From: Aliivibrio sifiae
GTDB lineage: Bacteria; Pseudomonadota; Gammaproteobacteria; Enterobacterales; Vibrionaceae
Assembly (NCBI RefSeq): GCF_002954715.1
Contig: NZ_MSCP01000001.1
Location: 2,363,544-2,427,543 of the forward strand
DNA: 64,000 nucleotides
Direction: 5' to 3'
Both the position numbers and the translations under genes were made by a program. Below are positions 52,837 through 63,788 of the stretch, one piece after another. A model generated the notes under the pieces. That model was not told the DNA's origin and did not search any database. It worked only from the letters and a program-made list of their open reading frames with translations. Position 1 is the stretch's first letter, and every line of letters starts with the position of its first letter.

Positions 52837-53022
52837 TCAAAGCATCACACTACAAATAACAACACCGGCAACAACTAAACAGCCGCCAATACGGCGCAAT
52901 GTATTATCCGGTTGTTCACTCAATTGAGCGACCATATTACGCCACCCATTAGGAGCAATTAACGGACCTAAACCTTCAACGATAAGTACACCACCAATCG
53001 CTAACCATACTGCATTACTCAT
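52837..53022 (-). CDS. DUF2065 small membrane protein (YjeT-like)
   Basis: A 61-residue protein (62 if the ATG just before is used) with two hydrophobic segments, at about residues 3-24 (AVWLAIGGVLIVEGLGPLI) and 43-61 (IGGCLVVAGVVICSVML), joined by a polar loop ending LRRIGG. E. coli yjeT lies between hflC and purA in the same way. Its function is unknown. A terminator-like hairpin after hflC separates it somewhat from the upstream genes. Confidence 0.8.
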   Translation of the reverse strand: MSNAVWLAIGGVLIVEGLGPLIAPNGWRNMVAQLSEQPDNTLRRIGGCLVVAGVVICSVML

Positions 53023-53049
53023 CATTTACCTTTTCTATATTTATCTAGC

Positions 53050-53082
53050 AGAAACAAAACAAGGCCCCGAAGGACCTTGTTA
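53050..53082 (-). terminator. probable terminator after hflC
   Basis: AACAAGG/CCTTGTT stem (53058-53064 and 53075-53081). Read leftward it is followed by TTTTGTTT. Confidence 0.65.
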
Positions 53083-53112
53083 ATTAAGATGAATTAAAAT
53101 CTAAAACTAGAC

Positions 53113-53997
53113 TTATTTCGCACCTTTTGGATCATTCATATATTTGAAGAAGTCAGTCTTAGGATCAAGTACTAAGATGTCATTCTTACTGTTAAATGAT
53201 CTCTCATATGCTTTCAATGAACGGATAAAGCTAAAGAACTCAGGCTCTTTATTAAACGTATCAGCATACAGTTTTGCAACTTTCGCATCTGCATCACCAC
53301 GAGTAATCTGTGCTGTTTTATCCGCTTCTGCAATGATCGTTGCTACTTCAAGTTCTGATTGAGCACGAATTACTTCTGCTTTTTCACGACCTTGAGAACG
53401 TAGTTTACGAGCAACCGCTTCACGTTCTGCACGCATACGACGGTAAATCGATTCAGAAATTTCTTCTGGTAGGTTGATTTTCTTGATTCGTAAATCAATC
53501 ACTTCAATACCTAAGTCACCCGTGCCTTCTTGAGAATCAAGAAGCACAGTTGCCATTACTTGTTCACGTTTCTCAGAAACGATCTCTTTCACCGTTTTAC
53601 TACCGATTTCAGCTCGTAAGCCATCAGATACACGACGTTGTAATAGTGATTCTGCTGTTAAAATATTACCACCGCCAGTCGCTAGGTAGAATTGACCAAA
53701 ATCTTTGATCTTCCATTTAACGTATGAATCGATAATAACGTCTTTTTTCTCAGAAGTTACAAAACGGTCTGATTGATCATCCATTGTTTGAATACGAGCA
53801 TCTAACGTATTAACACGATCGAACATTGGCATTTTAAAATGCAAACCAGGTTCGTAAATTCGTGTAATATTATTATCATCTTTAATCAAACGACCAAATC
53901 GAGTAACAATACCGCGCTCGCCTTCTGGGATCACAAACAGTGACATTAAGAAAATAGCGATAACAACGATAAGCGTTGGGATCATTAACTTACGCAT
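53113..53997 (-). CDS. hflC: FtsH protease modulator HflC
   Basis: Membrane-anchored SPFH/prohibitin-family protein forming, with HflK, a large cage around FtsH that tunes its proteolysis. The protein is 294 residues, shorter than E. coli (334), which carries an insert. An N-terminal anchor at residues 4-23 is followed by GERGIVTRFGRL and the SPFH body, with a coiled-coil segment rich in Arg/Glu/Ala (REAVARKLRSQGREKAEVIR). It starts two bases after the hflK stop. Confidence 0.96.
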   Translation of the reverse strand: MRKLMIPTLIVVIAIFLMSLFVIPEGERGIVTRFGRLIKDDNNITRIYEPGLHFKMPMFDRVNTLDARIQTMDDQSDRFVTSEKKDVIIDSYVKWKIKDFGQFYLATGGGNILTAESLLQRRVSDGLRAEIGSKTVKEIVSEKREQVMATVLLDSQEGTGDLGIEVIDLRIKKINLPEEISESIYRRMRAEREAVARKLRSQGREKAEVIRAQSELEVATIIAEADKTAQITRGDADAKVAKLYADTFNKEPEFFSFIRSLKAYERSFNSKNDILVLDPKTDFFKYMNDPKGAK

Positions 53998-53999
53998 GA

Positions 54000-55214
54000 T
54001 TAATATCTCCCTTCACGAGTTGAGTTACGACCAGTAGTATTAGTCTTTGAATCTGGCTGTCCATTCTTCTCTAACTCAAAATCATAATTCTTAGATGATG
54101 ATGTTGATGTTTTAGGAGATGACTTCACTGAACCTTGCTGATTACCTGTAATTTTATCTAGTGGAAGATATAACAAGTTACCATTTGATTCAGAATCAAT
54201 CAGAACCTTACTTGTATTACCGTATACTCGTTCCATTGTATCTAGGTACAAACGAGTACGAGTAACTTCAGGTGCTCTATTGTATTCAGGTAATAGTTTT
54301 TCAAACTGTGCAATCTGACCAATAGCTTCGTTGACTGTACGTTCAGTATAACCTTGAGCTTCTTTTTTCAGACGCTCAGCACGACCTGTCGCTTTAGGAA
54401 GAATATCATTGCTGTATGCTTCTGCTTCACGAATGAAACGCTCTTCATCTTCTCGAGCTGCGATAGCATCATCAAATGATGCTTTCACTTCTTCTGGTGG
54501 ACGAGCTAGTTGGAAGTTGACATCAACAACAATTAAACCCATATCGTATTTATCAATAATACGATTCAGTGTTTCTTGCGTACGTTGACGGATAACTTGA
54601 CGACCACTGGTCAAAATATCATCCATCTTCGCGTCACCAATAACGGCACGTAGTGCAGAGTCTGTTGCTTGGCGTAAGCTGTCATCTGCATTAGTTACTG
54701 TGAATAGGTATTTTCTTGCATCAGCAACACGGTACTGAACACCCATTTCAACAGTTACAACGTTCTCATCTTTCGTTAGCATTAATCCTTTTGAGTTTAA
54801 TGAACGAATTGATTGAATGTTTACTGGCGTCACTTGGTCAATAAATGTTGGTTTCCAGTTTAGACCTGGATCAACCATACGATCGTATTTACCTAAACGT
54901 AAAACGACACCGCGCTCACTTTCACCAATCGTATAGAAACCAGAGAAAACCCAAATACCAATAGCGACAACAGCAATAAGGCCTAAGCCAACAGCGCCAC
55001 CATTACCAAATGAAGGTAGACCACTGCCACCCTTATTGTTTCCGCCTTTATTGCCACCACCAAACTTACCGCTCAGTTTTTGACTTAGCTTATTAAATAC
55101 TTCATCAAGATCTGGTGGACCTTGATCACGACCGCCACGATTTTTATTACCCCAAGGGTCTTTATTATCGCCACCGCCATTATTGTTGTTATTTCCAGGC
55201 TCATTCCACGCCAT
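54000..55214 (-). CDS. hflK: FtsH protease modulator HflK
   Basis: Partner of HflC in the FtsH-regulating complex. The protein is 404 residues (E. coli 419). The cytoplasmic N-terminus is Gly/Asn-rich (GNNNNNGGGDNKDPWG), one membrane span lies at about residues 78-98 (GLGLIAVVAIGIWVFSGFYTI), and a prohibitin domain begins ESERGVVLRLGKY. The Ser-rich C-terminal tail is variable. hflX lies 18 bases upstream. Confidence 0.96.
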   Translation of the reverse strand: MAWNEPGNNNNNGGGDNKDPWGNKNRGGRDQGPPDLDEVFNKLSQKLSGKFGGGNKGGNNKGGSGLPSFGNGGAVGLGLIAVVAIGIWVFSGFYTIGESERGVVLRLGKYDRMVDPGLNWKPTFIDQVTPVNIQSIRSLNSKGLMLTKDENVVTVEMGVQYRVADARKYLFTVTNADDSLRQATDSALRAVIGDAKMDDILTSGRQVIRQRTQETLNRIIDKYDMGLIVVDVNFQLARPPEEVKASFDDAIAAREDEERFIREAEAYSNDILPKATGRAERLKKEAQGYTERTVNEAIGQIAQFEKLLPEYNRAPEVTRTRLYLDTMERVYGNTSKVLIDSESNGNLLYLPLDKITGNQQGSVKSSPKTSTSSSKNYDFELEKNGQPDSKTNTTGRNSTREGRY

Positions 55215-55232
55215 TAGAAAACTCCAAGGTAA

Positions 55233-56552
55233 TTATGAAGATAAAGAATTCTGTGTACTCTCATTAGTAATTAAAAAATTACTTAATGGAGTCTCTTCAC
55301 GTTTTTCTAACTTAGACCAATCAACTTGCTGCATACGTACATCAATCAACAAGCTGCCATCATCCTGATATTCTTCTTTTATAATGCTTTGCATTTGAAA
55401 GAACTTACTTCGAAGACGCCCAACCAAACCAGGTGGTAATAGCAACGTGTGCACAACCATTTGTCCTGCTAATCGTTCCGTTAATGCTTGAAAGAGTAAT
55501 TCAATGCCTTGGCCTTCCATTGCTGAAACCCAAACACATCGAGGAACCCCTTCCTCATCACGTTCAATTCGCGGTTGTTGATCTTCTAAGTTATCAATCT
55601 TATTCATTACGAGAAGATAAGGTACCTCATGGGCATCTATCTCTTCTAGAACAATATCTACTGCCTCAATGTTCTCACGAAAACGTTCATCACTCGCATC
55701 AACAACATGTAACAAGATATTAGCTTCTTGCGTTTCTTGTAATGTTGCTTTAAAAGCAGCAACAAGATCATGTGGTAAATGACGAATAAAACCTACGGTA
55801 TCAGCAAGTATTGAAACACCAACATCTGCGACTTCAATCTTACGTAATGTAGGATCGAGCGTAGCAAACAATTGGTCAGCGGCATAAACCCCAGCTTCAG
55901 TAATTCGGTTAAATAACGTAGATTTCCCTGCGTTGGTATATCCGACTAACGAAATCGTTGGAATTTCAGCACGGAGCCTTGCTCGGCGACCTTGCTCACG
56001 CTGTTTTGCAACCTTAGCCAATCGACGTAGAATTGCTTTGATGCGATCTCGCAATAGTCGTCTATCGGTTTCTAATTGAGTTTCACCAGGACCACGTAAA
56101 CCAATTCCGCCTTTTTGGCGTTCAAGGTGCGTCCAGCCACGGATTAATCGAGTAGATATGTGACGTAATTGTGCTAGTTCAACTTGCAACTTACCTTCAT
56201 AGGTTCGTGCTCGCTGAGCAAATATATCGAGTATCAATCCTGTTCGATCGATTACTCTGCATTGACATATTTGTTCTAAATTTCGTTCTTGAGCTGGGGA
56301 CAAAGCATGATTAAAAATCACAATGTCCGCATTATTAGCTCGAACAGCATCGGCAATTTCTAGTGCCTTACCCTCACCTACATAATATTTAGGGAGTGGG
56401 GATTGACGGGTTCCCGTCACAACAGCCAATGTGTTTACCCCCGCAGAAGAAACCAACATTTTACATTCGTTGAGATCTTCCAACTCCCCTTCATAAGTGA
56501 AGTTAATATGCACAAGAATAGCCTGTTCACCGGATTCATAACGGTCAAACAA
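55233..56552 (-). CDS. hflX: ribosome-rescue GTPase HflX
   Basis: GTPase that binds the 50S subunit and splits stalled or heat-damaged 70S ribosomes. The protein is 439 residues (E. coli 426). An N-terminal glycine-rich HflX domain (YYVGEGKALEIADAVRA, VFNHALSPAQERNLEQ) is followed by a coiled coil and the GTPase domain with G1 GYTNAGKSTLFNR, G3 DTVGFIRHLP and G4 NKIDNL. Cotranscribed between hfq and hflK. Confidence 0.96.
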   Translation of the reverse strand: MFDRYESGEQAILVHINFTYEGELEDLNECKMLVSSAGVNTLAVVTGTRQSPLPKYYVGEGKALEIADAVRANNADIVIFNHALSPAQERNLEQICQCRVIDRTGLILDIFAQRARTYEGKLQVELAQLRHISTRLIRGWTHLERQKGGIGLRGPGETQLETDRRLLRDRIKAILRRLAKVAKQREQGRRARLRAEIPTISLVGYTNAGKSTLFNRITEAGVYAADQLFATLDPTLRKIEVADVGVSILADTVGFIRHLPHDLVAAFKATLQETQEANILLHVVDASDERFRENIEAVDIVLEEIDAHEVPYLLVMNKIDNLEDQQPRIERDEEGVPRCVWVSAMEGQGIELLFQALTERLAGQMVVHTLLLPPGLVGRLRSKFFQMQSIIKEEYQDDGSLLIDVRMQQVDWSKLEKREETPLSNFLITNESTQNSLSS

Positions 56553-56596
56553 GCATTAACTCCTTAATAGGCCATCTATTCAATAATAGAATAGGA

Positions 56597-56863
56597 CTAT
56601 TCTTCAGTTGTTTCTTGTGGACGCTCGCCTTGTGGGCGATCACTTGCAGTGTGATGGCTTACAGCACGAGCTGGAACTACAGTAGAGATCGCATGCTTAT
56701 ATACCATCTGATTTACTGTATTCTTCAATAGGATAACAAATTGATCGAATGACTCGATTTGCCCCTGTAATTTAATCCCATTTACTAAATAGATAGACAC
56801 TGGAATCCTTTCACGACGCAGCGCATTCAAAAATGGGTCTTGCAAAGATTGCCCTTTAGCCAT
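56597..56863 (-). CDS. hfq: RNA chaperone Hfq
   Basis: Hexameric Sm-like protein that matches small RNAs to target mRNAs. The protein is 88 residues. The Sm1 and Sm2 motifs are in [22 protein letters not shown] and [17 protein letters not shown]; the proximal-face Lys/Tyr/His residues (KHAIS) are intact. The disordered C-terminal tail is short compared with E. coli (102). In vibrios Hfq with Qrr RNAs controls quorum sensing. It follows miaA by 103 bases. Confidence 0.98.
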   Translation of the reverse strand: MAKGQSLQDPFLNALRRERIPVSIYLVNGIKLQGQIESFDQFVILLKNTVNQMVYKHAISTVVPARAVSHHTASDRPQGERPQETTEE

Positions 56864-56966
56864 TTTTTTTTCCTTTTTGGTTTGTAATTGTAATTTTATT
56901 TAGCTATTAGCCTTTAGCTTATGACTAAACGCTCTGAAGTTAAACAACATTGATACATTATTGTGC

Positions 56967-57899
56967 TTATTTTTTCTCTAAACGATCAGAGATCGTCTGT
57001 AGGGCACTATCAATGTTATCACTATCCAGCCAAGTTAGTTCTTTCCAGCTACGTAGCCAGGTAATTTGTCGCTTGGCCAATTGACGGGTCGCACAAACTC
57101 CGCGAAAAATTGCGTCATCTAATGTGCCTTCCCCATCAAAATAGTCCCACATTTGTCGATAACCTACGCATCGAATAGACGGTAAGTCAGCATGAAGATC
57201 TTCTCGTTCGTATAATGCTCGAGCTTCTTCTTCAAAACCAGCTTCCATCATATTCTCAAATCGTAGTTCAATACGACGGTGAATTTCTGCTCTCTCTTTC
57301 GGTGCAATCGCAAATTGATGCACTTCATAAGGTAGAGGTTCACCTTTAATTTGGGTTAATTCTGTTAATGTTTTACCCGAAATTCGAAATACTTCCAACG
57401 CTCGGGAAAGTCGTTGTGGATCATTTGGATGAATTCTCTCGGCTGATATAGGGTCAATTTGTTTTAATTGATCATGCATAGCCTCCCACCCAAGATTCTC
57501 CGCTTCTTGCTCAATTTGAGCTCTAATGTCAGCATCCGCTGCTGGTAATGGCGAAAGACCTTCAAGTAGTGCTTTGTAGTACAACATTGTACCACCGACT
57601 AATAAAGGTATCTTTCCTTGAGCAACAATGTCTTCCATCTCTTTTAGCGCATCACGACGAAATTCTGCTACTGAATAGCTTTCCGTCGGTTCTAGAATAT
57701 CAATAAGACGATGAGGTGCTTGTAAAAGTTCCGCTTCATTTGGTTTTGCTGTACCAATATCCATACCCTTATAGATAAGGGCTGAATCTACGCTTATCAA
57801 CTCTACAGGAAAACGTTTTCGCAATTCAATTGCTAAGTTTGTTTTACCTGACGCAGTCGGTCCCATTAAAAAGATGGCTTGTGGTAATGCTTTATTCAT
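56967..57899 (-). CDS. miaA: tRNA dimethylallyltransferase
   Basis: Adds the isopentenyl group to A37 of tRNAs reading UNN codons. The protein is 310 residues (E. coli 316). The P-loop is [16 protein letters not shown] at residues 11-26, with [31 protein letters not shown] and the tRNA-binding [15 protein letters not shown]. It overlaps the mutL end by eight bases, so the two are translationally coupled. Confidence 0.97.
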   Translation of the reverse strand: MNKALPQAIFLMGPTASGKTNLAIELRKRFPVELISVDSALIYKGMDIGTAKPNEAELLQAPHRLIDILEPTESYSVAEFRRDALKEMEDIVAQGKIPLLVGGTMLYYKALLEGLSPLPAADADIRAQIEQEAENLGWEAMHDQLKQIDPISAERIHPNDPQRLSRALEVFRISGKTLTELTQIKGEPLPYEVHQFAIAPKERAEIHRRIELRFENMMEAGFEEEARALYEREDLHADLPSIRCVGYRQMWDYFDGEGTLDDAIFRGVCATRQLAKRQITWLRSWKELTWLDSDNIDSALQTISDRLEKK

Positions 57900-59889
57900 G
57901 ACTAAATGCTTGTATCGCCTGAGTAATATCGATGTTTTTTAGCAGTTTTTTATTAAACTGAGAGAGTTTTTCTCCCCATAACTGCTCTAATTCCATCACT
58001 AATTGTATCGCTTGAGCGGTACTATAATTTGCTTCTTCATGTTGAATTTGATGAGCAAGCCAAGTTATAACCTGTTCAAGTGACGGATTGACGTCCTTTA
58101 GATACCTTAACAGATTCGGGATCAATTGTTGTAAATTCTGCTGTCTGATCGGCTGACAAACCGCCATAACGATCACGTTAGTACTATTTTTAACTTTAAG
58201 ATCAATACCGAGAGGTTTCAAGAAAGAAACGTAATCTAATACTTTATTACATATTCCATCTTCAACACCGACCGAAAGTGGGATTAATAAAGGTTGAGCT
58301 TTTAACGGTTCAATATGAATACTATTAAGTTGCCCGTAACTTTTTAAAAATTCAGCATAACGTAAATCAACCAATTGCAACTGAGTCCCTTGCTGCAATA
58401 AAGCAAAGACCTTTTCTACCACACTTAACACCTTTCCTAATGATGCATTGCTATCTAAAACAACACTCACTGTTGGAACGTATTTTTCTATTATTGGAAT
58501 ATCGGTAGTCGTATTTAACTTCGCTTCATTAACTTGATGAAATGATGATTTCATCTCCCTATCTTTCGTTGTTAATAACGTCTTATATTGATTAAGCTCT
58601 CTTTGAGAAGGTTTATCATTTTGAAAAGAACGAGGAGCACTCTTCCTTGACACTGAAGAGCTTGAGGTTAAAGGAGCAACTGTGCTTGAAACCCAAGAAT
58701 CTGATGGTGCTTTATTTGGATAACTTGGTGTAGAGTCCACCGCATTCCTTAGCTGTTCCTCTTTACTTTGATAAGATTCAATCGGATCTTGTTGAGATTG
58801 ACGAACATACTCTTTCATTGGAGGAAAATACGCTTCCTTATCCTCAATTAGAGATTCACTGTCTTCACCAGATTTAGTGCGAGGCAATGTTGCACCTTGC
58901 TGTAATGCCCCATAAATGGCTTGATAAATAAAATCATGAACTAAACGCGCTTGATGAAAGCGAACTTCATGTTTTGCAGGATGCACATTTACATCCACAT
59001 CATGTGGATTTATCTCAATAAATAAAATATACGCGGCATATTGATTCGCTAATAATGAAGACTCATAACCTTGTCGAATAGCATGATTAATTAGCTTATC
59101 TTTCATCATACGGCCGTTCACATAGCAATATTGAATATCACCTTGTGCCCGAGCGCCTTCAGGAGATGAGATCCAACCATGGAAGATTAACTCGCCATGC
59201 TCTAACTCAACCTCTAACGCATGTTGTAGAAAATTAGAACCACACACTGCAGCAAGGCGCTTTTCAACTTGAATTTTAGTTTGAGCAGCTCGATATTGGC
59301 GCACTTGTTTACCGTTATGACGCAGATTAATCGTAATATCTAATCGACTAAGTGCAATACGCTTAAGTAACTCATCAATATGAGTAAATTCTGTTTTTTC
59401 AGTACGGAGGAATTTACGACGAGCTGGTGTATTAAAGAAAAGATCAACCACATCTATCGTTGTACCAATAGGATGTGCTGCTGGCTTCAATTTTACATCC
59501 ATGTCTCGACCTTCAGCATATGCTGACCATGCCTCTTCTTGAGCTATCGTTCGAGAGGTTAATGTAAGACGGGAAACGGAACTTATCGACGCAAGTGCTT
59601 CACCACGAAATCCTAAACTGACAATCGCTTCAAGGTCATCAAGAGTGGTAATTTTAGAAGTAGCATGACGACTCAAGGCTAGAGTCAATTCATCTTTAGC
59701 GATACCAGAGCCGTTATCTCGAATACGAATTAACTTACTGCCACCTTTCTCAATATCAATATCGATGCGAGTTGCTCCCGCATCGATACTATTTTCGACC
59801 AATTCTTTAACAACGGATGCAGGGCGCTCCACAACCTCACCAGCCGCTATTTGGTTGGCTAATCGAGCTGGTAAGATTTGAATTGGCAT
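57892..59889 (-). CDS. mutL: DNA mismatch repair protein MutL
   Basis: GHKL ATPase linking MutS mismatch recognition to MutH nicking and UvrD. The protein is 665 residues (E. coli 615). N-terminal ATPase motifs are [30 protein letters not shown] and [11 protein letters not shown]...[11 protein letters not shown] long Ser/Gln-rich linker (about 335-470) leads to a C-terminal dimerisation domain. I see no DQHAxxE endonuclease motif, as expected in species that use MutH and Dam, and dam is in this window. Confidence 0.97.
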   Translation of the reverse strand: MPIQILPARLANQIAAGEVVERPASVVKELVENSIDAGATRIDIDIEKGGSKLIRIRDNGSGIAKDELTLALSRHATSKITTLDDLEAIVSLGFRGEALASISSVSRLTLTSRTIAQEEAWSAYAEGRDMDVKLKPAAHPIGTTIDVVDLFFNTPARRKFLRTEKTEFTHIDELLKRIALSRLDITINLRHNGKQVRQYRAAQTKIQVEKRLAAVCGSNFLQHALEVELEHGELIFHGWISSPEGARAQGDIQYCYVNGRMMKDKLINHAIRQGYESSLLANQYAAYILFIEINPHDVDVNVHPAKHEVRFHQARLVHDFIYQAIYGALQQGATLPRTKSGEDSESLIEDKEAYFPPMKEYVRQSQQDPIESYQSKEEQLRNAVDSTPSYPNKAPSDSWVSSTVAPLTSSSSVSRKSAPRSFQNDKPSQRELNQYKTLLTTKDREMKSSFHQVNEAKLNTTTDIPIIEKYVPTVSVVLDSNASLGKVLSVVEKVFALLQQGTQLQLVDLRYAEFLKSYGQLNSIHIEPLKAQPLLIPLSVGVEDGICNKVLDYVSFLKPLGIDLKVKNSTNVIVMAVCQPIRQQNLQQLIPNLLRYLKDVNPSLEQVITWLAHQIQHEEANYSTAQAIQLVMELEQLWGEKLSQFNKKLLKNIDITQAIQAFSHE

Positions 59890-59902
59890 GACCTTATCCT
59901 TG

Positions 59903-61642
59903 TTAACTGTTTGGAATTATAAGCACCTGTCCTACAGCCAATTTATCTGAACGTAACTTATTGGCTGTTCGAATACTAGAAACGGTGACTCCATATTTAG
60001 TCGCAATTTTACCTAAGAATTCACCACGTTTCACCGTATGCTTTTGAATTGGAGCAACAATACTTACTTTTAATTTTTGACCTACAAACAAAGTGTCTGA
60101 CTTAAGTCGATTCAATGAACGAATACTACTTGTCGATACTTTATATTTCGATGCTATCTTACCTAAATATTCCCCAGAGCGAACCGTGTGAGTAATCGTT
60201 TTACGTGATTGTGTCACTGATGGCTTCGTTTTTGGTGTCGATACTTTAGGGGCAACATAAACCGATTTATTGCTTGGGATTTTTAATATTTGCCCAACCG
60301 CTAAACTTGTACTTTTCAGTTTATTTGCGCTCTTAAGTTTTGCTGTTGTTGTTCCGTATTTTTGTGCAATACGTGATAGTGATTCCCCAGAACGAACTTT
60401 ATGTGTTGTTTGTTCTTGCTTACTTGCCAGTAACGTTCCTTGAGGCGGATTATCATTAAGATAGCGAATAATAGCTTTAGAAATCGCTCGAGCAATCTTA
60501 TCTTGGTGCCCACGTTGGAAAAGCTGTTTCTCCTCTGTCGGGTTCGATATAAAACCAGTTTCAATCAAAATAGAAGGAATATCAGGAGACTTTAATACCG
60601 CAAGACTCGCATTAACAGGCGCCTTTTTATGAAGCTTAATTACTTTACCCATTTCAGATAAAACGTCTGTCGCTAGCTTATAACCTTCTTTTTGCGAATG
60701 ACTAAACTGCAAATCTAATAGCGTTTGACTTACATTTCGATCATTACTATTTTTTGCCAAAACATCACCTGCGCCACCAAGTAATTCAGACTGTTTTTCA
60801 TGCTGCTCTACCCAACGACCGATCTCTGTATTCGCTCTACGTGTATTAAGAACAAAAACAGATCCCCCTCTTGGCTGTGGTGATCTAAAGCTGTCCGCAT
60901 GAATTGAAACCAATAAGTGAGACTTATTTTTACGAGCAATATCAGTACGTTTGTTTAAATTAACAAAGTAATCGCCACTACGGGTCATGATCGCTCTCAT
61001 GCCTGGTTGTGCATTTATCTGAGCAACCACCTTCTTAGAAATAGCAAGAGTCGCGTGCTTCTCATACTTTCTTGTTGGGCCAATAGAGCCGGGGTCTTCC
61101 CCACCATGCCCAGCATCAATAGCAATAATAATTTCTCCATTACCAACAATATGATTGGTATTAGAATTGATTATTGGCTTTGAAGGCTGCGTAGGTTTAC
61201 TTGGTGTAGACTTAGGAGCACTTATTCCTGAGTGAGGTAAATCCATCACTAAGCGATGTCCATACTGCCCGCCAGGAGTTGGGGATAGCTTAAAAACTTC
61301 CGCTGTAACTGCATGCTTTAATTCAAAAACAAGACGTGTCGTCCCCTTTGAAGGAGAAGAGCTTTTTCTTATATTAGTAAGAACTTTACTGTCTTTCACA
61401 CTTAGAGGTAGTTTCGCTTTTACGTTGGTATTTTTAAGATCTACCACTAAACGATACGGACTACTCAGCGTAAAATAGCTGTAATTTGCTTCCGAATTTA
61501 AATCGATAACAATGCGGGTTTCATCTGGCGAAGGCCAAACTCGTATTCCCTCAAGCGTATTAGCAGAGACAAAAAAACTACTTGTTGATAAAACAACAAA
61601 TAACGAATACCAAATAACTCGAAAATATTTACCGATTAACAC
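59903..61642 (-). CDS. amiB: N-acetylmuramoyl-L-alanine amidase AmiB, with three LysM domains
   Basis: Periplasmic amidase that splits septal peptidoglycan for daughter-cell separation. The protein is 579 residues (E. coli 445). A signal peptide (about 1-27) precedes an AMIN domain ([18 protein letters not shown]). The Amidase_3 catalytic domain has zinc ligands and catalytic Glu residues in [30 protein letters not shown] and [11 protein letters not shown]. Three LysM repeats follow at about 413-456, 484-527 and 534-577. E. coli AmiB has no such triple set, so the extra length is LysM-derived. It overlaps tsaE by seven bases. Confidence 0.95.
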   Translation of the reverse strand: MLIGKYFRVIWYSLFVVLSTSSFFVSANTLEGIRVWPSPDETRIVIDLNSEANYSYFTLSSPYRLVVDLKNTNVKAKLPLSVKDSKVLTNIRKSSSPSKGTTRLVFELKHAVTAEVFKLSPTPGGQYGHRLVMDLPHSGISAPKSTPSKPTQPSKPIINSNTNHIVGNGEIIIAIDAGHGGEDPGSIGPTRKYEKHATLAISKKVVAQINAQPGMRAIMTRSGDYFVNLNKRTDIARKNKSHLLVSIHADSFRSPQPRGGSVFVLNTRRANTEIGRWVEQHEKQSELLGGAGDVLAKNSNDRNVSQTLLDLQFSHSQKEGYKLATDVLSEMGKVIKLHKKAPVNASLAVLKSPDIPSILIETGFISNPTEEKQLFQRGHQDKIARAISKAIIRYLNDNPPQGTLLASKQEQTTHKVRSGESLSRIAQKYGTTTAKLKSANKLKSTSLAVGQILKIPSNKSVYVAPKVSTPKTKPSVTQSRKTITHTVRSGEYLGKIASKYKVSTSSIRSLNRLKSDTLFVGQKLKVSIVAPIQKHTVKRGEFLGKIATKYGVTVSSIRTANKLRSDKLAVGQVLIIPNS

Positions 61643-62100
61643 AAATCCAACCGCTGCACTAAACTACATCCATACTCATTATTGCCAGTAATCACAACAT
61701 GACGAGCTTCACCATCGTAGCGAATATCAATATCAATATCGGGATTAGGCAATAACCCTTGTCCTCTCTCAGGCCATTCAACTAAACAGATTGCATCATC
61801 GGTAAAGTAATCACGAATACCCATGAACTCTAATTCTTCAGGATCAGCTAAACGGTATAGGTCAAAGTGATATACTTGCCACTTATCCAATTCATAAGGT
61901 TCAACTAGAGTATATGTTGGGCTTTTTACATTGCCGACATGACCTAATGAACGAATAAATCCTCGGCTAAAGGTCGTTTTACCTGCCCCAAGATCACCAT
62001 GCAGGAAGATGGTGGTTTGTTGATTACAAGCTTGAGAAAGCTGTCTACCAAATTCGACAGTATCGTCTTCAGTAGCTAAATTAAATTCAAAGCGTTCCAT
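61636..62100 (-). CDS. tsaE: tRNA threonylcarbamoyladenosine biosynthesis ATPase TsaE
   Basis: ATPase partner of TsaB-TsaD in forming t6A37 on ANN-decoding tRNAs. The protein is 154 residues (E. coli 153). Walker A is [20 protein letters not shown] at about residues 35-54, with [21 protein letters not shown] and LVEWPERG, all family-typical. First gene of the amiB-mutL-miaA-hfq-hflX-hflKC series; the nnr gene that precedes it in E. coli is missing here. Confidence 0.96.
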   Translation of the reverse strand: MERFEFNLATEDDTVEFGRQLSQACNQQTTIFLHGDLGAGKTTFSRGFIRSLGHVGNVKSPTYTLVEPYELDKWQVYHFDLYRLADPEELEFMGIRDYFTDDAICLVEWPERGQGLLPNPDIDIDIRYDGEARHVVITGNNEYGCSLVQRLDLC

Positions 62101-62312
62101 TATTCACTAGTTTCACTATTTTAATTGTCTAAATTAATAGACTTGGTATCAGATTCACAATTTAATATGGTGAATGTTTATACACAAGCTATCTTCTATA
62201 TTTATATCTATCACTCAATAGTGCTTTTACTAGCAGTATCAAATTACGAGTTATCTTGGCTATATGATAAACTTTTACTCATTATACTGTAATAAAAAAA
62301 TGTAATCTCCTT

Positions 62313-63431
62313 GTGAAAATTGACTATCAAGAACTCGCTAATAACATCAAACTTTGGGCACAAGAACTCGGCTTTCAAAAGGTCGGGATCTGTGACATCG
62401 ATTTATCTCAACATGAAGCCGCTTTAGAGCAATGGCTTGATGCTGGCTATCATGGCTCTATGGATTGGATGGCTCGTCATGGCGTAATGAGAGCAAGACC
62501 AGCTGAACTTCACCCTGGAACTATCCGAGTCATCAGTGCTCGTATGGATTATCTTCCTCCAGAAGCTGGATTTGCTAGCAATTTAAGTGATTCAACCCAA
62601 GCTTATATCAGCCGCTACGCTCTTGGTCGTGATTACCATAAACTTATCCGCAACCAATTAAAAAAGCTAGGTCAAAAAATTGAAGCTGAAGTTGAAGAAC
62701 TCGGCTATCGACCTTTTGTGGATTCTGCCCCTATTTTAGAAAGACCATTAGCAGAAAAAGCGGGGCTTGGTTGGACAGGTAAACACTCGCTGTTATTAGA
62801 TAAAGATGCAGGGTCATGGTTCTTTTTAGGTGAGCTGTTAGTTGATATTCCACTCCCCGTTGATACTCCTCTTGAAAATCAATGTGGAAAATGCACCGCT
62901 TGTATTACTTCATGCCCAACGAATGCGATATTAGATAACGGAGTTATTGATGCTCGACGTTGTATCTCTTATCTCACGATTGAAAATAGCAATGTCATTC
63001 CAGAAGAATTTCGATCTTTAATGGGGAATCGCATTTATGGCTGCGATGATTGCCAACTTGTTTGTCCTTGGAACCGCGAAGCAGAAATAACACAACAGAA
63101 CGACTTTCATCGTAGGGATTCATTGAATAACGCCGATTTGCTTTCTCTATTTGCTTGGGATGAAGCAACATTCTTAAAAAACATGGAAGGCTCAGCAATT
63201 CGCCGTATTGGTCATTTACAATGGTTACGTAATATCTCTATTGCGATGGGAAATGCACCACATTCTGAGATCATTATTTCAGCATTAAACGATAAACTAG
63301 GCTTAGACACTAATTTAGATATTCATTTAAATTGGGCAATAGAGCAGCAACATTCTCTGCAAGTAAATCAAAATAGAAAAGAACAACGCCTTATCCGTAT
63401 TATTGAAAAGGGTTTACCAAGAGATGCTTAG
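62313..63431 (+). CDS. queG: epoxyqueuosine reductase
   Basis: Last step of queuosine tRNA modification, reducing epoxyqueuosine with cobalamin and two 4Fe-4S clusters. The protein is 372 residues (E. coli 379). Cluster motifs are CGKCTACITSCP (about residues 193-204) and the second set in YGCDDCQLVCPWN, with the cofactor-contact region YISRYALGRDYHKLIRNQL and DSAPILERPLAEKAGLGW. The start is GTG. It is divergent from tsaE and read toward the gene-free end region. Confidence 0.95.
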   Translation: MKIDYQELANNIKLWAQELGFQKVGICDIDLSQHEAALEQWLDAGYHGSMDWMARHGVMRARPAELHPGTIRVISARMDYLPPEAGFASNLSDSTQAYISRYALGRDYHKLIRNQLKKLGQKIEAEVEELGYRPFVDSAPILERPLAEKAGLGWTGKHSLLLDKDAGSWFFLGELLVDIPLPVDTPLENQCGKCTACITSCPTNAILDNGVIDARRCISYLTIENSNVIPEEFRSLMGNRIYGCDDCQLVCPWNREAEITQQNDFHRRDSLNNADLLSLFAWDEATFLKNMEGSAIRRIGHLQWLRNISIAMGNAPHSEIIISALNDKLGLDTNLDIHLNWAIEQQHSLQVNQNRKEQRLIRIIEKGLPRDA

Positions 63432-63738
63432 AGATAGGTAATCATTTTATACACCGCATGGTTACGGTTCACAAAGTTTGAGGTGGATCGTAATAAATGT
63501 GGAAAACATTATTAGATAGACTAAACAATTCAAAATATAGAAAAGTTAAACACAAGACAGGAATATGATTAGGATCAAAGAAGTCAAGCAAAAAGATCTT
63601 TTAAATTTTAAAGAATAATGCATACAAAACATTAAATCCTTAAATATCATACAGATAAAAGAAGGCACTAAAACCTTCGATCATTAAATAAAAATAAGAT
63701 CTTTATTTATACTCTTTTTTTTAAGACCATTTCCAAAC

Positions 63739-63788
63739 AACTAACAGAGTTATCCACAAAATTTAATGTGTGGATAACTCTGTTAGTT
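63739..63788. repeat. 20-bp perfect inverted repeat carrying paired DnaA boxes
   Basis: Arms 63739-63758 and 63769-63788 are exact reverse complements with a ten-base AT-rich spacer. Each arm ends inward with the consensus DnaA box TTATCCACA. Confidence 0.9.
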
